Below the pieces are notes generated by a model, which had not been told where the DNA came from, made no database searches, and was given only the letters and a program-made list of their open reading frames with translations. This document shows positions 7,490-17,857 of a stretch of DNA of 64,000 bases, in pieces; the stretch's first letter is position 1; the number at the start of each line of letters is the position of its first letter. The DNA is from Corallococcus macrosporus (lineage in GTDB: Bacteria; Myxococcota; Myxococcia; Myxococcales; Myxococcaceae), in the NCBI RefSeq assembly GCF_017302985.1, contig NZ_JAFIMU010000002.1:1030728-1094727 (forward strand). The letters are read 5' to 3'. The position numbers and the translations under genes were made by a program.

Positions 7490-8655
7490 TGCGCCTCACC
7501 GTCGAACAGGTGGACACGGTGGAGGGGCTGCACGCGCTGGGCCCGGAGTGGCGCGCGCTGGCGGCCCGCGTGGGGCAGGGGCTGCCCTTCGCCACCTGGG
7601 AGTGGAACGTCACCTGGTGGCGCCACTTCCAGGAGCAGCGCCACAGCGTGCGCGACCACCTCTGCGTGCTCGCGATGCGGAGCGCGGACGGAAGCCTGCG
7701 CGCCGTGGCGCCGCTGATGCGCACGGAGCGCCCGGGCTCCGGCCCCGTGCGCGTGCGCGTGCTCCAGTTCCTGGGCGCGGACCCCAACGTCACGGAGCTG
7801 CGCGGGCTCATCTGCGCGCCGGAGCTGGAGGCCCCCTCCTTCGCCGCCCTCACGCGCCACCTGCGCGCGCACGCGTCCGAGTGGGATTGGATCCTCTGGA
7901 GCGGGCTGGACCTGCAGGGTCCCGCGGCGGGGGAGCTGTCCCGGATGTCGCCACTCACGCCGCTGAACGAAGTGCCCGCGTACGTGCTGGAGCTCGCGCC
8001 CACGTGGGAGGCGTTCAAGGCGGGCCGCTCGCGCAACATCAAGGAGTCGCTGCGCAAGTGCTACAACTCGCTCAAGCGCGACGGGCTCTCCTTCACCTTC
8101 CAGGTCGCGCGCACGCCGGAGGAGGTCGCCCCGGCGCTCACCGCGTTCTTCCAACTGCACCAGGCCCGCGCGCAGGCGCACGACGCGGGCGTGCGTCACC
8201 GGGACGTGTTTGATTCGCCGCAGGCCCGGGACTTCCTCGCGGCCCTGTGCCAGGAGCTTGCCCGGCAGGACGCCGTCCGGGTGTTTCAGCTGTGTATCGG
8301 CGGGGCGGTGGTCGCCGCCCGCGTGGGCTTCGTGCTGGGTGACACGCTGTATCTGTACTACTCGGGTTATCTGCCCCGCTGGGGCGACTACAGCGTGATG
8401 ACCACCACCGTCGCGGAGGCCCTCCAGTACGGCATCGCCCAGGGACTGAAGGTCGCCCACCTTTCGTCGGGGAGGGATGTTTCGAAGCTGCGCTGGGGGC
8501 CGAAGGAGATCCACCGGTACGACGCCGTTCAACTGTCTCCTGAGTGGCGGGGCCGTGTGGCCTTCGCTACCTATCGCAAGGTGCGTGCGCTATTGAGCAA
8601 CGAGCAACTCCAGGGGTGGGCCCGTCGGACGCTCGCGCGCCGGGCGGGAGGTTGA
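7489..8655 (+). CDS. GNAT/CelD (BcsL)-like acyltransferase
   Basis: A 388-residue protein of the CelD/FemAB-like GNAT group that occurs in polysaccharide gene clusters, where members acylate or aminoacylate glycans. Family-typical stretches are FATWEWNVTWW near the N-terminus, NIKESLRKCYNSL in the centre, and VVAARVGFVLGDTLYLYYSG with HLSSGRDVSKLRWG at the C-terminus. The ATG overlaps the stop of the GT2 gene (TGATG). A longer open frame upstream is the shadow of that GT2. The donor and acceptor cannot be read from the sequence. Confidence 0.82.
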   Translation: MRLTVEQVDTVEGLHALGPEWRALAARVGQGLPFATWEWNVTWWRHFQEQRHSVRDHLCVLAMRSADGSLRAVAPLMRTERPGSGPVRVRVLQFLGADPNVTELRGLICAPELEAPSFAALTRHLRAHASEWDWILWSGLDLQGPAAGELSRMSPLTPLNEVPAYVLELAPTWEAFKAGRSRNIKESLRKCYNSLKRDGLSFTFQVARTPEEVAPALTAFFQLHQARAQAHDAGVRHRDVFDSPQARDFLAALCQELARQDAVRVFQLCIGGAVVAARVGFVLGDTLYLYYSGYLPRWGDYSVMTTTVAEALQYGIAQGLKVAHLSSGRDVSKLRWGPKEIHRYDAVQLSPEWRGRVAFATYRKVRALLSNEQLQGWARRTLARRAGG

Positions 8656-8705
8656 AAATCCTTTCTTACGGGAAATCCCAGACATTGGAACTCCAGGCGC
8701 GAGAC

Positions 8706-9842
8706 ATGGCGGTCCCAGCTCCCGGGCGCAAGCGTGTGCTGTTCACGCTCGTCTTCATGGGGACGGGCGGCATCGAGCGCTCGGTGTGCAACGTGCTGGC
8801 GGGGCTGGACCGGGAGCGGTTTGATCCGTCGCTGTTCTTCCACCACGGGCCGCCGCCTCCGGACACGCGCGGGCGCATCCCCGCGGACGTGCCCGTGTCC
8901 TGGGGCGTGGGCGTGGAGGCGTACCGGCGCTGGGAGCTGCCGCGGATGCTGTGGCGGCTGTTCCACGAGGCGCGCAAGACGGACATCATCGTTTCCGGGC
9001 AGGAGGGACGGGCGGCCCTGCTGGCGCGGATGGCGGGGGCCCTGCTGGGCAAGCCCGTGTTGGGGATGGTGCACTTCGACTGGGGCGCCTTCCACCACGA
9101 GCAGCCGCGCCGGCAGCTCTGGGGCCTGAAGGTGCTCTACCCGGGCATGGACCGCATCGTGGCGTGCGGCTACGACTCCGCCAAGGCGTTCGCGGAGCTG
9201 GTGAACGTGGACCGCGAGCGGCTGGAGGTCATCCCCAACTTCGTGGACGCGGAGCGGATCCGCGCGGCGGCGGACGCCCCCCTGCCCGCGTGGGCGGAGC
9301 CGGTGTTCCAGAAGCCCGTGGTCATCGCGGTGGGCCGGCTGGAGCCGCAAAAGGCCTTCGACATGCTCATCCGCGCGCACGCCCGGATGCGGGCCGCCGG
9401 GACGGACACGCACCTGCTCATCCTGGGAGTGGGCTCGCTGGAGTCGGAGCTGAAGGCGCTGGTGGCGGAACTCGGGGTGGAGGGTTCCGTGTTCATGCCA
9501 GGCTACGCGGACAACCCGCACGCGCTGATGCGGCGGTCCACGGCGTTCGCCCTGTCCTCGCGCTACGAGGGGCTGCCCATGGTGCTGCTGGAGGCGCTCG
9601 CGCTGGGCTGCCCCATCGTCAGCACGGACTGCCCCTCCGGCCCCTCCGAGGCCCTGGACGGGGGGCGGGCAGGCGTGCTGGTGCCCATGGGGGACGACGC
9701 GGCCATGGCCCAGGCCCTGACCCGCGTGGTGGAGGAACCGGAGTGGCGCGACGGGCTGCGCCACCGGGCCCTGGACCGGGCGGACGAGTTGTCCGCCGAG
9801 CGGGCGCTCAAGGCCTGGGAGTCGCTGCTGGCGGAGGTCTGA
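8706..9842 (+). CDS. Family 4 glycosyltransferase
   Basis: A 378-residue GT-B fold enzyme. The N-terminal acceptor domain carries the GGIERSVCN loop. The C-terminal nucleotide-sugar domain has [22 protein letters not shown] and the EX7E motif region ([16 protein letters not shown]) followed by [12 protein letters not shown]. It belongs to the same run as the GT2 and CelD-like genes. Start choice is uncertain: the ATG at 8706 has a weak AGGCG site, whereas a TTG at 8654 directly follows GGGAGG and would add 17 residues. Confidence 0.88.
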   Translation: MAVPAPGRKRVLFTLVFMGTGGIERSVCNVLAGLDRERFDPSLFFHHGPPPPDTRGRIPADVPVSWGVGVEAYRRWELPRMLWRLFHEARKTDIIVSGQEGRAALLARMAGALLGKPVLGMVHFDWGAFHHEQPRRQLWGLKVLYPGMDRIVACGYDSAKAFAELVNVDRERLEVIPNFVDAERIRAAADAPLPAWAEPVFQKPVVIAVGRLEPQKAFDMLIRAHARMRAAGTDTHLLILGVGSLESELKALVAELGVEGSVFMPGYADNPHALMRRSTAFALSSRYEGLPMVLLEALALGCPIVSTDCPSGPSEALDGGRAGVLVPMGDDAAMAQALTRVVEEPEWRDGLRHRALDRADELSAERALKAWESLLAEV

Positions 9843-9907
9843 AGCCAGGGGACGGGGCAGGAAAACCTTGCTCCCCCTGGCCCGCTTCAAGAGGATTCGC
9901 ACCCATC

Positions 9908-11590
<1,683 letters not shown>

Positions 11591-11623
11591 GGCGCTCCCC
11601 TTCACGCGGATGAAGCTTCAGGG

Positions 11624-11649
11624 AGCCCCGGGTGGAAGCACCCGGGGCT
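11624..11649 (+). terminator. Intrinsic terminator of glnS
   Basis: A perfect 11-bp stem, AGCCCCGGGTG (11624-11634) with CACCCGGGGCT (11639-11649), closes a GAAG loop and is followed by TCGTCGTTT. Confidence 0.8.
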
Positions 11650-11752
11650 TCGTCGTTTCGCCCCCTTCCTGCTGGGGGATGGCGGGCCATGGGGCTCGTG
11701 CTCCATGCTGGAGAGGGCACTGCCGCCCCTTCCTCCCGGAGCCCGTTCCGAC

Positions 11753-12910
11753 ATGGCGCCCCACCCGCTGCCGCGCTCCTGGCCGCCGCCGACGTACGCC
11801 GAGGTGGAGGCCATTGGCCGCATGGAGGACGCGGCCCTGCGCAACCTCCACATCACCCAGACGTACCACGTGCTGAAGGTGGCCTTCGCCGGCGTGCTGG
11901 GGGAGGCGGACCAGTCGTGGTGCGGCTTCTCCACCTGGGCGTCGAAGACGGCCGGGACCTTCATCCGCAAGGAGATGGTGACCGCGCTGGAGCGCGACAT
12001 GCTGTCCCGCGCGGAATCGGTGATGCGCGGCTTCGGCGTGACGCAGGCGCGGCTTTTGGGCTCGTGGGGTCTGCCGACGGGCGTGGCCACGGTGCTGAAG
12101 CGCGCCTTGGACCCGGTGATGAGCGCGGTGGCGAGGCACATCGCGCACGGCAACCTGCTGGTGTTCCAGGAGCTGGGGCCGCTCTACGCGGCGATGCTGG
12201 AGCACTTCACCGGCCCCCAGGCGACGAGCCCCGCAGCACTGGAGCGCGTGCTGGCCCTGCTCAAGCCGGGGCCGCTGGAGTCCGGGGGCCAGGACCTGCT
12301 CATCCGCGCGGTGCGCGCGTACCACGAGGCCCTGAGGCTCACGCGCGCCAAGGACCGCGCGGAGCGCGTGTTCCTGGCCAACGCGCTGGTGGGCTACCAC
12401 GAACAGGTGCGGCTGCAGGCCCCCATCATGGGGGCGCTCGAGGCGCCGCTGAAGGAGCTGTTCCTGGACCAGCTGCGGGAGCTGCTGCGTGCGCGCGGGG
12501 CCGGGATGCCGGAGACGTGGCTGCTCGCCATCTTCACGCCGCTGGCGGACCGGCTGGAGCGCTGCTGGCGCGAGCTGATGACGCGCGAGCTCATGACCAT
12601 GGAGCTGCCGGACCGGACGCTGCGGCTGGGCGAGGACGTCCCGGCGCTGACCGCCGCGGCGGACTTCCCGCCGGACCTGCTGAAGCTGGAGCACCCGGAG
12701 CTGTGCGCGCTGATGAAGCAGCTGGACCGCACGCCGGACGACACGGCGGGCAGCGCCGCGCGGGACTGGGGCTCGGTGAAGGACCGGATGAACCTCATCG
12801 TGGACCTGTTCCGTTCGCGGCAGCAGGACCGGAGCCTCTACCAGCCGCCCTTCACGCAGGCGCAGGTGGAGGCCTTCCAGCAGGGCCGGATGCCGACGGG
12901 CAGGCTCTGA
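11753..12910 (+). CDS. Conserved protein of unknown function, 385 aa
   Basis: A mostly alpha-helical soluble protein with no signal peptide or membrane segment. The most distinctive part is near the N-terminus: WCGFSTWASKTAGTFIRKEM (about residues 54-73), followed by a hydrophobic helix (IAHGNLLVFQELGPLYAAML). I associate similar W-A-S-x-x-A-G-x-x-I-R segments with uncharacterised actinobacterial and myxobacterial proteins, but no function is established. The start is uncertain: an ATG at 11705 would add 16 residues, but 11753 has a nearby CGGAG. It converges on the GNAT gene with an 8-base gap. Confidence 0.7.
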   Translation: MAPHPLPRSWPPPTYAEVEAIGRMEDAALRNLHITQTYHVLKVAFAGVLGEADQSWCGFSTWASKTAGTFIRKEMVTALERDMLSRAESVMRGFGVTQARLLGSWGLPTGVATVLKRALDPVMSAVARHIAHGNLLVFQELGPLYAAMLEHFTGPQATSPAALERVLALLKPGPLESGGQDLLIRAVRAYHEALRLTRAKDRAERVFLANALVGYHEQVRLQAPIMGALEAPLKELFLDQLRELLRARGAGMPETWLLAIFTPLADRLERCWRELMTRELMTMELPDRTLRLGEDVPALTAAADFPPDLLKLEHPELCALMKQLDRTPDDTAGSAARDWGSVKDRMNLIVDLFRSRQQDRSLYQPPFTQAQVEAFQQGRMPTGRL

Positions 12911-12918
12911 CGCCAGGG

Positions 12919-13407
12919 CTATGAGCGGGGCGGCGTCTCGCGGGTCATCTCCACCATGGTGGGACGCCAGCCCAGCCGCTCGAAGAGGCGCCGCGCGGCT
13001 TCATTCTTCGCGGCGGTGCTGAGCACCACGCGCGGCGCGCCCAGCTCCGTGAGCCTCTGCACCATGGCCTCCGCGAGCAGCCGGCCGGTGCCGGTGCCGC
13101 GCGCCGCCGCCTCCACCCAGATGTCGTGCAGGGCGCCGTGCTTGTCGAGGAGCATGTTCCAGTCCACGCCCTCCAGCCGGCCGTAGCAGTAGCCCACGAC
13201 CTCGCCGTCCAATTCGGCCACCAGCACCACGGCCTCCTGCGGACGGCGCGCCTCCTTGCCCAGCCACCAGCGGTAGCCGGACTCCACGTCGTCCGGGACC
13301 ATGAAGCGTTGGGCATCGAAGCCGTGGTGCTGACGCGCGAGCGCCGCGCCCATGCGGCCCAGCGCGGGCGCGTCCGAGTCCTTCGCGGGGCGGATGGTGA
13401 CGGGCAT
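12919..13407 (-). CDS. GNAT family N-acetyltransferase
   Basis: A 162-residue single GNAT domain. Visible are the N-terminal IRPAKDSD, the beta-strand VVLVAELDGEVVGYCYG, the acetyl-CoA pyrophosphate loop (ARGTGTGRLLAEAM, the R-G-x-G-x-G/A signature) and the C-terminal NEAARRLFERLGW. It should transfer an acetyl group from acetyl-CoA to an unknown amine. TGGAGAA lies upstream of the ATG. Confidence 0.88.
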   Translation of the reverse strand: MPVTIRPAKDSDAPALGRMGAALARQHHGFDAQRFMVPDDVESGYRWWLGKEARRPQEAVVLVAELDGEVVGYCYGRLEGVDWNMLLDKHGALHDIWVEAAARGTGTGRLLAEAMVQRLTELGAPRVVLSTAAKNEAARRLFERLGWRPTMVEMTRETPPRS

Positions 13408-13521
13408 GCGTTCTCCAGGAAGCGGGTGTCCACCCCAGGATGGGCATCCCCGGCCGCGCCTGTCGAAGCCTTCCCGAAGGAAGTGCTCAGCCGGCCACGC
13501 GAAAGCGCGGCCCGCCGTCGC

Positions 13522-14025
13522 CTAGCGGGCCTTCGCGCGCATCTGCGGGGCGGTGCGCTTGCCCTCGCGCAGGGTGGCGCGGGCCATCTCCAGGAGGCCC
13601 CAGCCGGCCACCAGGGCGAACACCGCGCCGCCCGCCGTCACCAGGTAGTTCACGAAGCCCGTGTCGCCGCACTGGAGGCACGCCACGGAGGGGTCCTCCG
13701 GCTCGTAGTGCAGCGTCACCGGGGCGCCCGCCGCGTAGTGGTGCGACACCGCCTGCGCGTCCGCGAGCCCGCCGGAGCCGTGGCCATCGAAGGCCACCGT
13801 GTCGGAGGTGTACGGGACGCCGTTCACCTCGTAGCGGTAGCTCACCTCCGGGCGGAAGCTCACCGCGCGCTTGCTGCGCAGCGTCTCCACGCGGGAGCTC
13901 ACCACGGTGCCCTGCGCGGTGGGCCAGTCCTTGCTCGCCTTGGAGCGGTACACCATCCGCCCGCCCGCGAACGCCAGCGCCACGCCGATGCCCAGCAGGG
14001 CCAGTCCCATCAGCCACTTCATCAT
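13522..14025 (-). CDS. DUF3592 family membrane protein
   Basis: A 167-residue protein with an N-terminal membrane segment (LMGLALLGIGVALAFAGG), an extracytoplasmic beta-rich domain (WPTAQGTVVSSRVE, VSYRYEVNGVPYTSDTV, VTLHYEPEDPSVACL) and a second membrane segment near the C-terminus. That is the DUF3592 layout; the function is unknown. Start MMKWLMG at 14025 has AAGGA upstream. The region to cysQ (14026-14191) is a divergent promoter region. Confidence 0.8.
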   Translation of the reverse strand: MMKWLMGLALLGIGVALAFAGGRMVYRSKASKDWPTAQGTVVSSRVETLRSKRAVSFRPEVSYRYEVNGVPYTSDTVAFDGHGSGGLADAQAVSHHYAAGAPVTLHYEPEDPSVACLQCGDTGFVNYLVTAGGAVFALVAGWGLLEMARATLREGKRTAPQMRAKAR

Positions 14026-14191
14026 CGTTCGAGTCCTTGCTTGCACCCCGCCGCGCTGCCGTGGGGGAGGAGGTCGTGTCCCCCGGGATTGCAGCCACCG
14101 GGCCAGGGCTTCCGCCCCGACAGGTGGGGTGTCCGGGGCGGGGCAGATTTCCCCACGAGGGGCAATTCGCCCCAGTAGACTCGCGGTCTCC

Positions 14192-15025
14192 ATGCCCGCA
14201 CTCGCCCAAGAGCTCGAAGTGGCCCGGCGCATCGCGCGCCAGGCTGGTGACATCCTCCTGCAGGTCTACGCCACGGACTTCTCCGTCACGGACAAGGCGG
14301 GCGGCGCCGGGCCCGTCACGCTGGCGGACGAGCGCGCCAACGCCTTCATCGTGGGCGAGCTGCGCAAGGCCTTCCCGGCCGACGGCGTGGTGGCGGAGGA
14401 GAAGGAGGACGTCTCCGACGCGAAGCGCTTCAGCCGCTGCTGGTTCGTGGATCCGCTCGACGGCACGCAGGAGTTCGTCAACCGCAACGGCGAGTTCGCC
14501 ATCCACATCGGCCTCGCGGTGGAGGGCCGGGCGGCGCTGGGCGTCGTGTACCGCGCCGTGGGCGACGTCCTGTACTCCGGCATCGTGGGCGAGCAGGGCT
14601 ACGTGGAGGACCCCCAGGGCCGCCGCGCGCTGCGCGTGTCGGACGTGGCGGACCCCGCGCAGCTGCGGCTGGTGGTGTCGCGCTCGCACCGCTCCAAGAC
14701 GACGGACGCGGTGGTGCGGGGGCTGGGCATCACGAAGGAGACGGAGTCCGGTTCGGTGGGGCTCAAGTGCGGCCTGCTGGCGGAGGCCCGCTGCGACCTC
14801 TACGTGCACGTGAGCGACAAGAGCTACCGCTGGGACAACTGCGCGCCGGAGGCCGTCATCCGCTCCGCGGGCGGCGTGCTCACGGACCTCGCGGGCAACG
14901 CGTACCTGTACGACGGCTCGGAGCTCCAGAACCGCCGGGGCCTGCTCGCGTGCAACGCCGCCGCCTTCGACAAGGTGCTGCCCGTCGCCTCGCAGGTGGC
15001 GCGCGAGTCCGGCCTGCTGAAGTAG
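14192..15025 (+). CDS. cysQ: 3'(2'),5'-bisphosphate nucleotidase / inositol monophosphatase family (CysQ-like)
   Basis: A 277-residue Mg-dependent, Li-sensitive phosphatase-fold enzyme. Metal and catalytic motifs are present: an EE pair (VVAEEKED), DPLDGTQEF (canonical D-P-x-D-G-T) and the C-terminal WDNCAPEAV. CysQ hydrolyses 3'-phosphoadenosine 5'-phosphate, recycling PAP from sulfate assimilation; other IMPase-family substrates cannot be excluded. The ATG at 14192 opens MPALAQELEVAR. The stop codon directly abuts the stop of the convergent mug gene. Confidence 0.85.
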   Translation: MPALAQELEVARRIARQAGDILLQVYATDFSVTDKAGGAGPVTLADERANAFIVGELRKAFPADGVVAEEKEDVSDAKRFSRCWFVDPLDGTQEFVNRNGEFAIHIGLAVEGRAALGVVYRAVGDVLYSGIVGEQGYVEDPQGRRALRVSDVADPAQLRLVVSRSHRSKTTDAVVRGLGITKETESGSVGLKCGLLAEARCDLYVHVSDKSYRWDNCAPEAVIRSAGGVLTDLAGNAYLYDGSELQNRRGLLACNAAAFDKVLPVASQVARESGLLK

Positions 15026-15580
15026 TCAGCGCGTCCCGGCCGCGCGGCGCAGCTCGCCGTACAGCCGCGCGAGGTCCGGGAGCTGGTAGCTGGCGTTGAG
15101 TCCGCTGGGATTGGGCAGCACCCACAGCCGCGTGTCCCCCAGCGTCTCCTCCTGGATGCCGAACCTCGCCTTCGGCCGCGCGAAGGCGGTGCGGTACGCG
15201 CCCAGCCCCAGCACCGCCAGGTACCTCGGGCGGTAGCGCTTCACCTTGCGCAGGAGCGACTTCGCCCCTTCGGCGTACTCCTGCGCGTCCAGCATGTCCG
15301 CGCTCGCCGTGGCCCGGTCCACCACGTTGGTGATGCCCAGGCCCAGGCCCAGCAGCTCCTCCTGCTCGGAGGGTTGCAGCCGGCGCGGCGTGAAGCCGGA
15401 CGCGTGCAGCGAGGGCCAGAAGCGGTTGCCCGGCCGCGCGAAGTGCACCCCCACCACCGCGGAGTAGAGGCTGGGGTTGATGCCGCAGAAGAGCACCCGC
15501 AGGCCCGGGGCCAGCAGGTCCTTCATGGTGCGGCCGGTGGCGGCGAACAGCTCGTCCTTCGTGGGGCGGTGGAGCTTCAT
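15026..15580 (-). CDS. mug: G:T/U mismatch-specific DNA glycosylase (Mug/TDG family)
   Basis: A 184-residue monofunctional uracil-DNA glycosylase-fold enzyme that removes U or T opposite G. The active-site motif FCGINPSLYSAVVGVHFA has the family's catalytic Asn in GINPS, and the helix-intercalating motif is LPNPSGLNA. Its last base abuts cysQ's last base, convergently, with no spacer. Confidence 0.92.
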   Translation of the reverse strand: MKLHRPTKDELFAATGRTMKDLLAPGLRVLFCGINPSLYSAVVGVHFARPGNRFWPSLHASGFTPRRLQPSEQEELLGLGLGITNVVDRATASADMLDAQEYAEGAKSLLRKVKRYRPRYLAVLGLGAYRTAFARPKARFGIQEETLGDTRLWVLPNPSGLNASYQLPDLARLYGELRRAAGTR

Positions 15581-15722
15581 GGAGTGGGAGACCTGGCCCG
15601 GAACCTAGCGGGTCGGGTGCCGGCTCGCATGGGGATGCGCCTGGATGCCGCCCGGACAGGGGAGGGGGCGGATGCCTTTCCCCGGCGACAGCACCCGGTC
15701 CGCACGGGCAGAGTGCCGCCCC

Positions 15723-16985
15723 GTGTCCGATTCGAATCCGTCCGCGTCCTTCCGGCTCGCGCCCAGGCACTGGCTCGCGCTCGCCGTGAGCGTGTTGCCG
15801 CTGCTGCTCTACGCGTCGTTCTCCATCCGCGAGGGCGACCTGCCGCTGTACTTCCGGACGGCCCGCGCGTTCCTGGACGGCGCGACGCCCAACCGCGACT
15901 TCCGCTTCGAGTACCCGCCCTACGCGCTGCTGTGGTTCGTGCCCGCGACGTGGGCGGGCGGCGACCTGCGCGGGTTCATCCTCGCGTTCGGCCTCCAGCT
16001 CACGCTCTTCGACGCGTTCATCAAGTGGCTGCTGCTGTCCGAGGGCGTGCGCCGCTGGGGCACGTCCTGGCGCGCATGGGCGCCGCTCGCGGCGTACTTC
16101 GTCGTCAGCTGGGTCCAGAGCGTGCACTACCTCAAGCGCTACGACGTCATCCCCGCCGCGTTCGCGCTGGCCGCGCTGGTGGCCCTGATGCGCCGCCGCG
16201 AGGGCTGGGCCGGCGTGGCGCTGGCGGTGGGCACCGTCACCAAGCTCTACCCGGCGGTCCTCGTGCCGCTGGCCCTGGCGGTGTGCTGGCGCCGGGGCGC
16301 GAAGCCGACGCGGGCCCTGCTCCTGGGCCTGGTCGCCGGCGTGCTGCCGCTGGTGCCGCTGAGCCTCGTGTGGCCGTGGTGGCAGTTCGCGTCCTTCCAC
16401 GTCGAGCGCGGGCTCCAGGTGGAGGCCTTCACCGCGGGCCTGCTCTGGGCCGCGCACCAGTTGGGCTTCGCCGACGTCCGGTGGGTCCACGCCCCCGCCT
16501 CCTACGAACTGCACGGCGCGGCCGCGGAAGGGGTGCGCGCCGTCACCCGGCAGCTCTGGGTCGCGGGCTCGCTGCTGGCCGCGGCGGTGTCCGTGCGCGC
16601 CGCGTGGCGCAGGCCTCCGGTGACCATGGAGGACCTGTCCCGGCTGGCGCTGGTGCCGCTCACGGCCTTCGTCATCCTCAACCCGGTGTTGAGCCCGCAG
16701 TACCTCATCTGGCTCACCGGGGCCGCGGCGCTCGCGCTGCTCTCCGGCAGGGTGGGGCCGTCCGTCGTGCTGCTGGTGGCCGCGGCGATCACGCGCGGCC
16801 TCTTCGCGGGCAGCACCTACAGCAAGGGCTTCCAGCCGCCGTACACGCTGCTGCTCCTGGTGCGAAACGCGATGGTGCTGGGCGCGGGCCTCGCCTGGGC
16901 CCGCGAGACGTGGCGGTGGGGAAATCCAGGCGTCGCGGAGCGCTTGGAAGCGAAGGACGCACCCGCTCCGACCCCGCAGGCCTGA
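15723..16985 (+). CDS. Multi-pass membrane glycosyltransferase, GT87/DUF2029-like
   Basis: A 420-residue integral membrane protein with about 9-10 hydrophobic helices. It resembles polyprenyl-phosphate-sugar-dependent GT-C mannosyltransferases: an N-terminal loop with EGDLPLYFRTARAFLDG, FEYPPYALL (an acidic site after the first helix), and later VTKLYPAVLVPLAL and NPVLSPQYLIWL. These Y-P-P, K-x-Y-P and L-S-P-Q-Y-L stretches are typical of GT87. The GTG at 15723 (VSDSNPSASF) was chosen; the longer frame has a non-family leader. A hairpin follows at 17006-17039. Confidence 0.78.
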   Translation: MSDSNPSASFRLAPRHWLALAVSVLPLLLYASFSIREGDLPLYFRTARAFLDGATPNRDFRFEYPPYALLWFVPATWAGGDLRGFILAFGLQLTLFDAFIKWLLLSEGVRRWGTSWRAWAPLAAYFVVSWVQSVHYLKRYDVIPAAFALAALVALMRRREGWAGVALAVGTVTKLYPAVLVPLALAVCWRRGAKPTRALLLGLVAGVLPLVPLSLVWPWWQFASFHVERGLQVEAFTAGLLWAAHQLGFADVRWVHAPASYELHGAAAEGVRAVTRQLWVAGSLLAAAVSVRAAWRRPPVTMEDLSRLALVPLTAFVILNPVLSPQYLIWLTGAAALALLSGRVGPSVVLLVAAAITRGLFAGSTYSKGFQPPYTLLLLVRNAMVLGAGLAWARETWRWGNPGVAERLEAKDAPAPTPQA

Positions 16986-17005
16986 AGCCCGGCCGCCTGC
17001 CCGGC

Positions 17006-17039
17006 GAGGCCCCCCGGCGCGATGCGAAGCCGGGGGCTC
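17006..17039 (+). terminator. Possible terminator after the GT87-like gene
   Basis: The left arm GAGGCCCCCCGGC pairs with the right arm GCCGGGGGCTC (one extra G and C on the left). It lies just downstream of the stop at 16985, with little T-richness after it. Confidence 0.45.
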
Positions 17040-17056
17040 GTGGTTAATGGGAAGCC

Positions 17057-17365
17057 ATGGCTCGACCGGTGAACGTCAACGCCCTGTTGCCCATCGAGGT
17101 GGACTTCCAGCGCGAGCGCGCCTCCGGGCTGCGCCGCTCTGGCGACAAGCTGGAAGACGCCCTCGCGCTGCTGGCGCAGTCAGAGAAGGAGCTGCGCGCC
17201 CTGAGCGGCCACGCTCGCGTGGCGCGCTATCCGGCGTACCGCGCGGCCTGGAAGGAAGCGGAGCGGCTGCGCTGGAACCTCACCGTGCAGCGCGAGGCCT
17301 GCGGGCTGCGCAACCACCGCGACCTGGACGTCATCTACCCGCTGCCGCCCCTGCTCAAGGAGTAG
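17057..17365 (+). CDS. Small conserved protein, 102 aa, unknown
   Basis: Starts MARPVNVNALLPIEVDFQRE and ends VIYPLPPLLKE. The middle is strongly helical and charged (KLEDALALLAQSEKELRALS), a likely short coiled coil. It has no signal peptide, metal motif or membrane helix. The codon pattern is strongly GC3-biased and an in-frame GGGAAG lies upstream of the ATG. It converges on the DUF423 gene. No function is recognised. Confidence 0.65.
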   Translation: MARPVNVNALLPIEVDFQRERASGLRRSGDKLEDALALLAQSEKELRALSGHARVARYPAYRAAWKEAERLRWNLTVQREACGLRNHRDLDVIYPLPPLLKE

Positions 17366-17383
17366 GACCGGCTGTTCACCGCC

Positions 17384-17758
17384 TCACGGTGTGGCGCGCC
17401 ACGCGGCCACGGCGAGCAGCGCCCAACCGGCGAGGAAGCCCAGGCCGCCCAGCGGCGTGATGGCGCCCAGCACGCGCACGCCGGACAGGGCCAGCGCGTA
17501 CAGGCTGCCGGAGAACAGGACGATGCCCACGAGCATCGCCCAGCCCGAGGACTCCAGGAGCGCCGAGGGGCGCACCGTGCCCAGGAGGCCCACCGCCACC
17601 AGCGCGAGCGCGTGGTACATGTGGTAGCGCGCCCCGGTTTCGAAGATGACCTGCAGGTCCTGGGGAAGCCGGGCCTTCAGCGCATGGGCTCCGAAGGCCC
17701 CCGCCGCCACGGCCAGGAAAGCGTTCACCGCGCCGACCACGATCCACCACCGCATCAT
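17384..17758 (-). CDS. DUF423 family membrane protein
   Basis: A 124-residue protein with four hydrophobic helices. The family motifs are visible: AAGAFGAHALKARL near the N-terminus, YHMYHALALVAVGLL, LFSGSLYALAL and ITPLGGLGFLAGW. The DUF423 (YgdD-like) role is unestablished; it is an inner-membrane protein. The start MMRWW at 17758 has AAAGG upstream. Confidence 0.88.
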   Translation of the reverse strand: MMRWWIVVGAVNAFLAVAAGAFGAHALKARLPQDLQVIFETGARYHMYHALALVAVGLLGTVRPSALLESSGWAMLVGIVLFSGSLYALALSGVRVLGAITPLGGLGFLAGWALLAVAAWRATP

Positions 17759-17857
17759 CGAGTGCCTTTCTTCGCGCGCTTGACTGCGGCACGCTACACC
17801 GCGCCTGAAGGCAGCGTCCTGGTTGAACACGCACCCGCCCCAGCCGCGCCACTTCCG

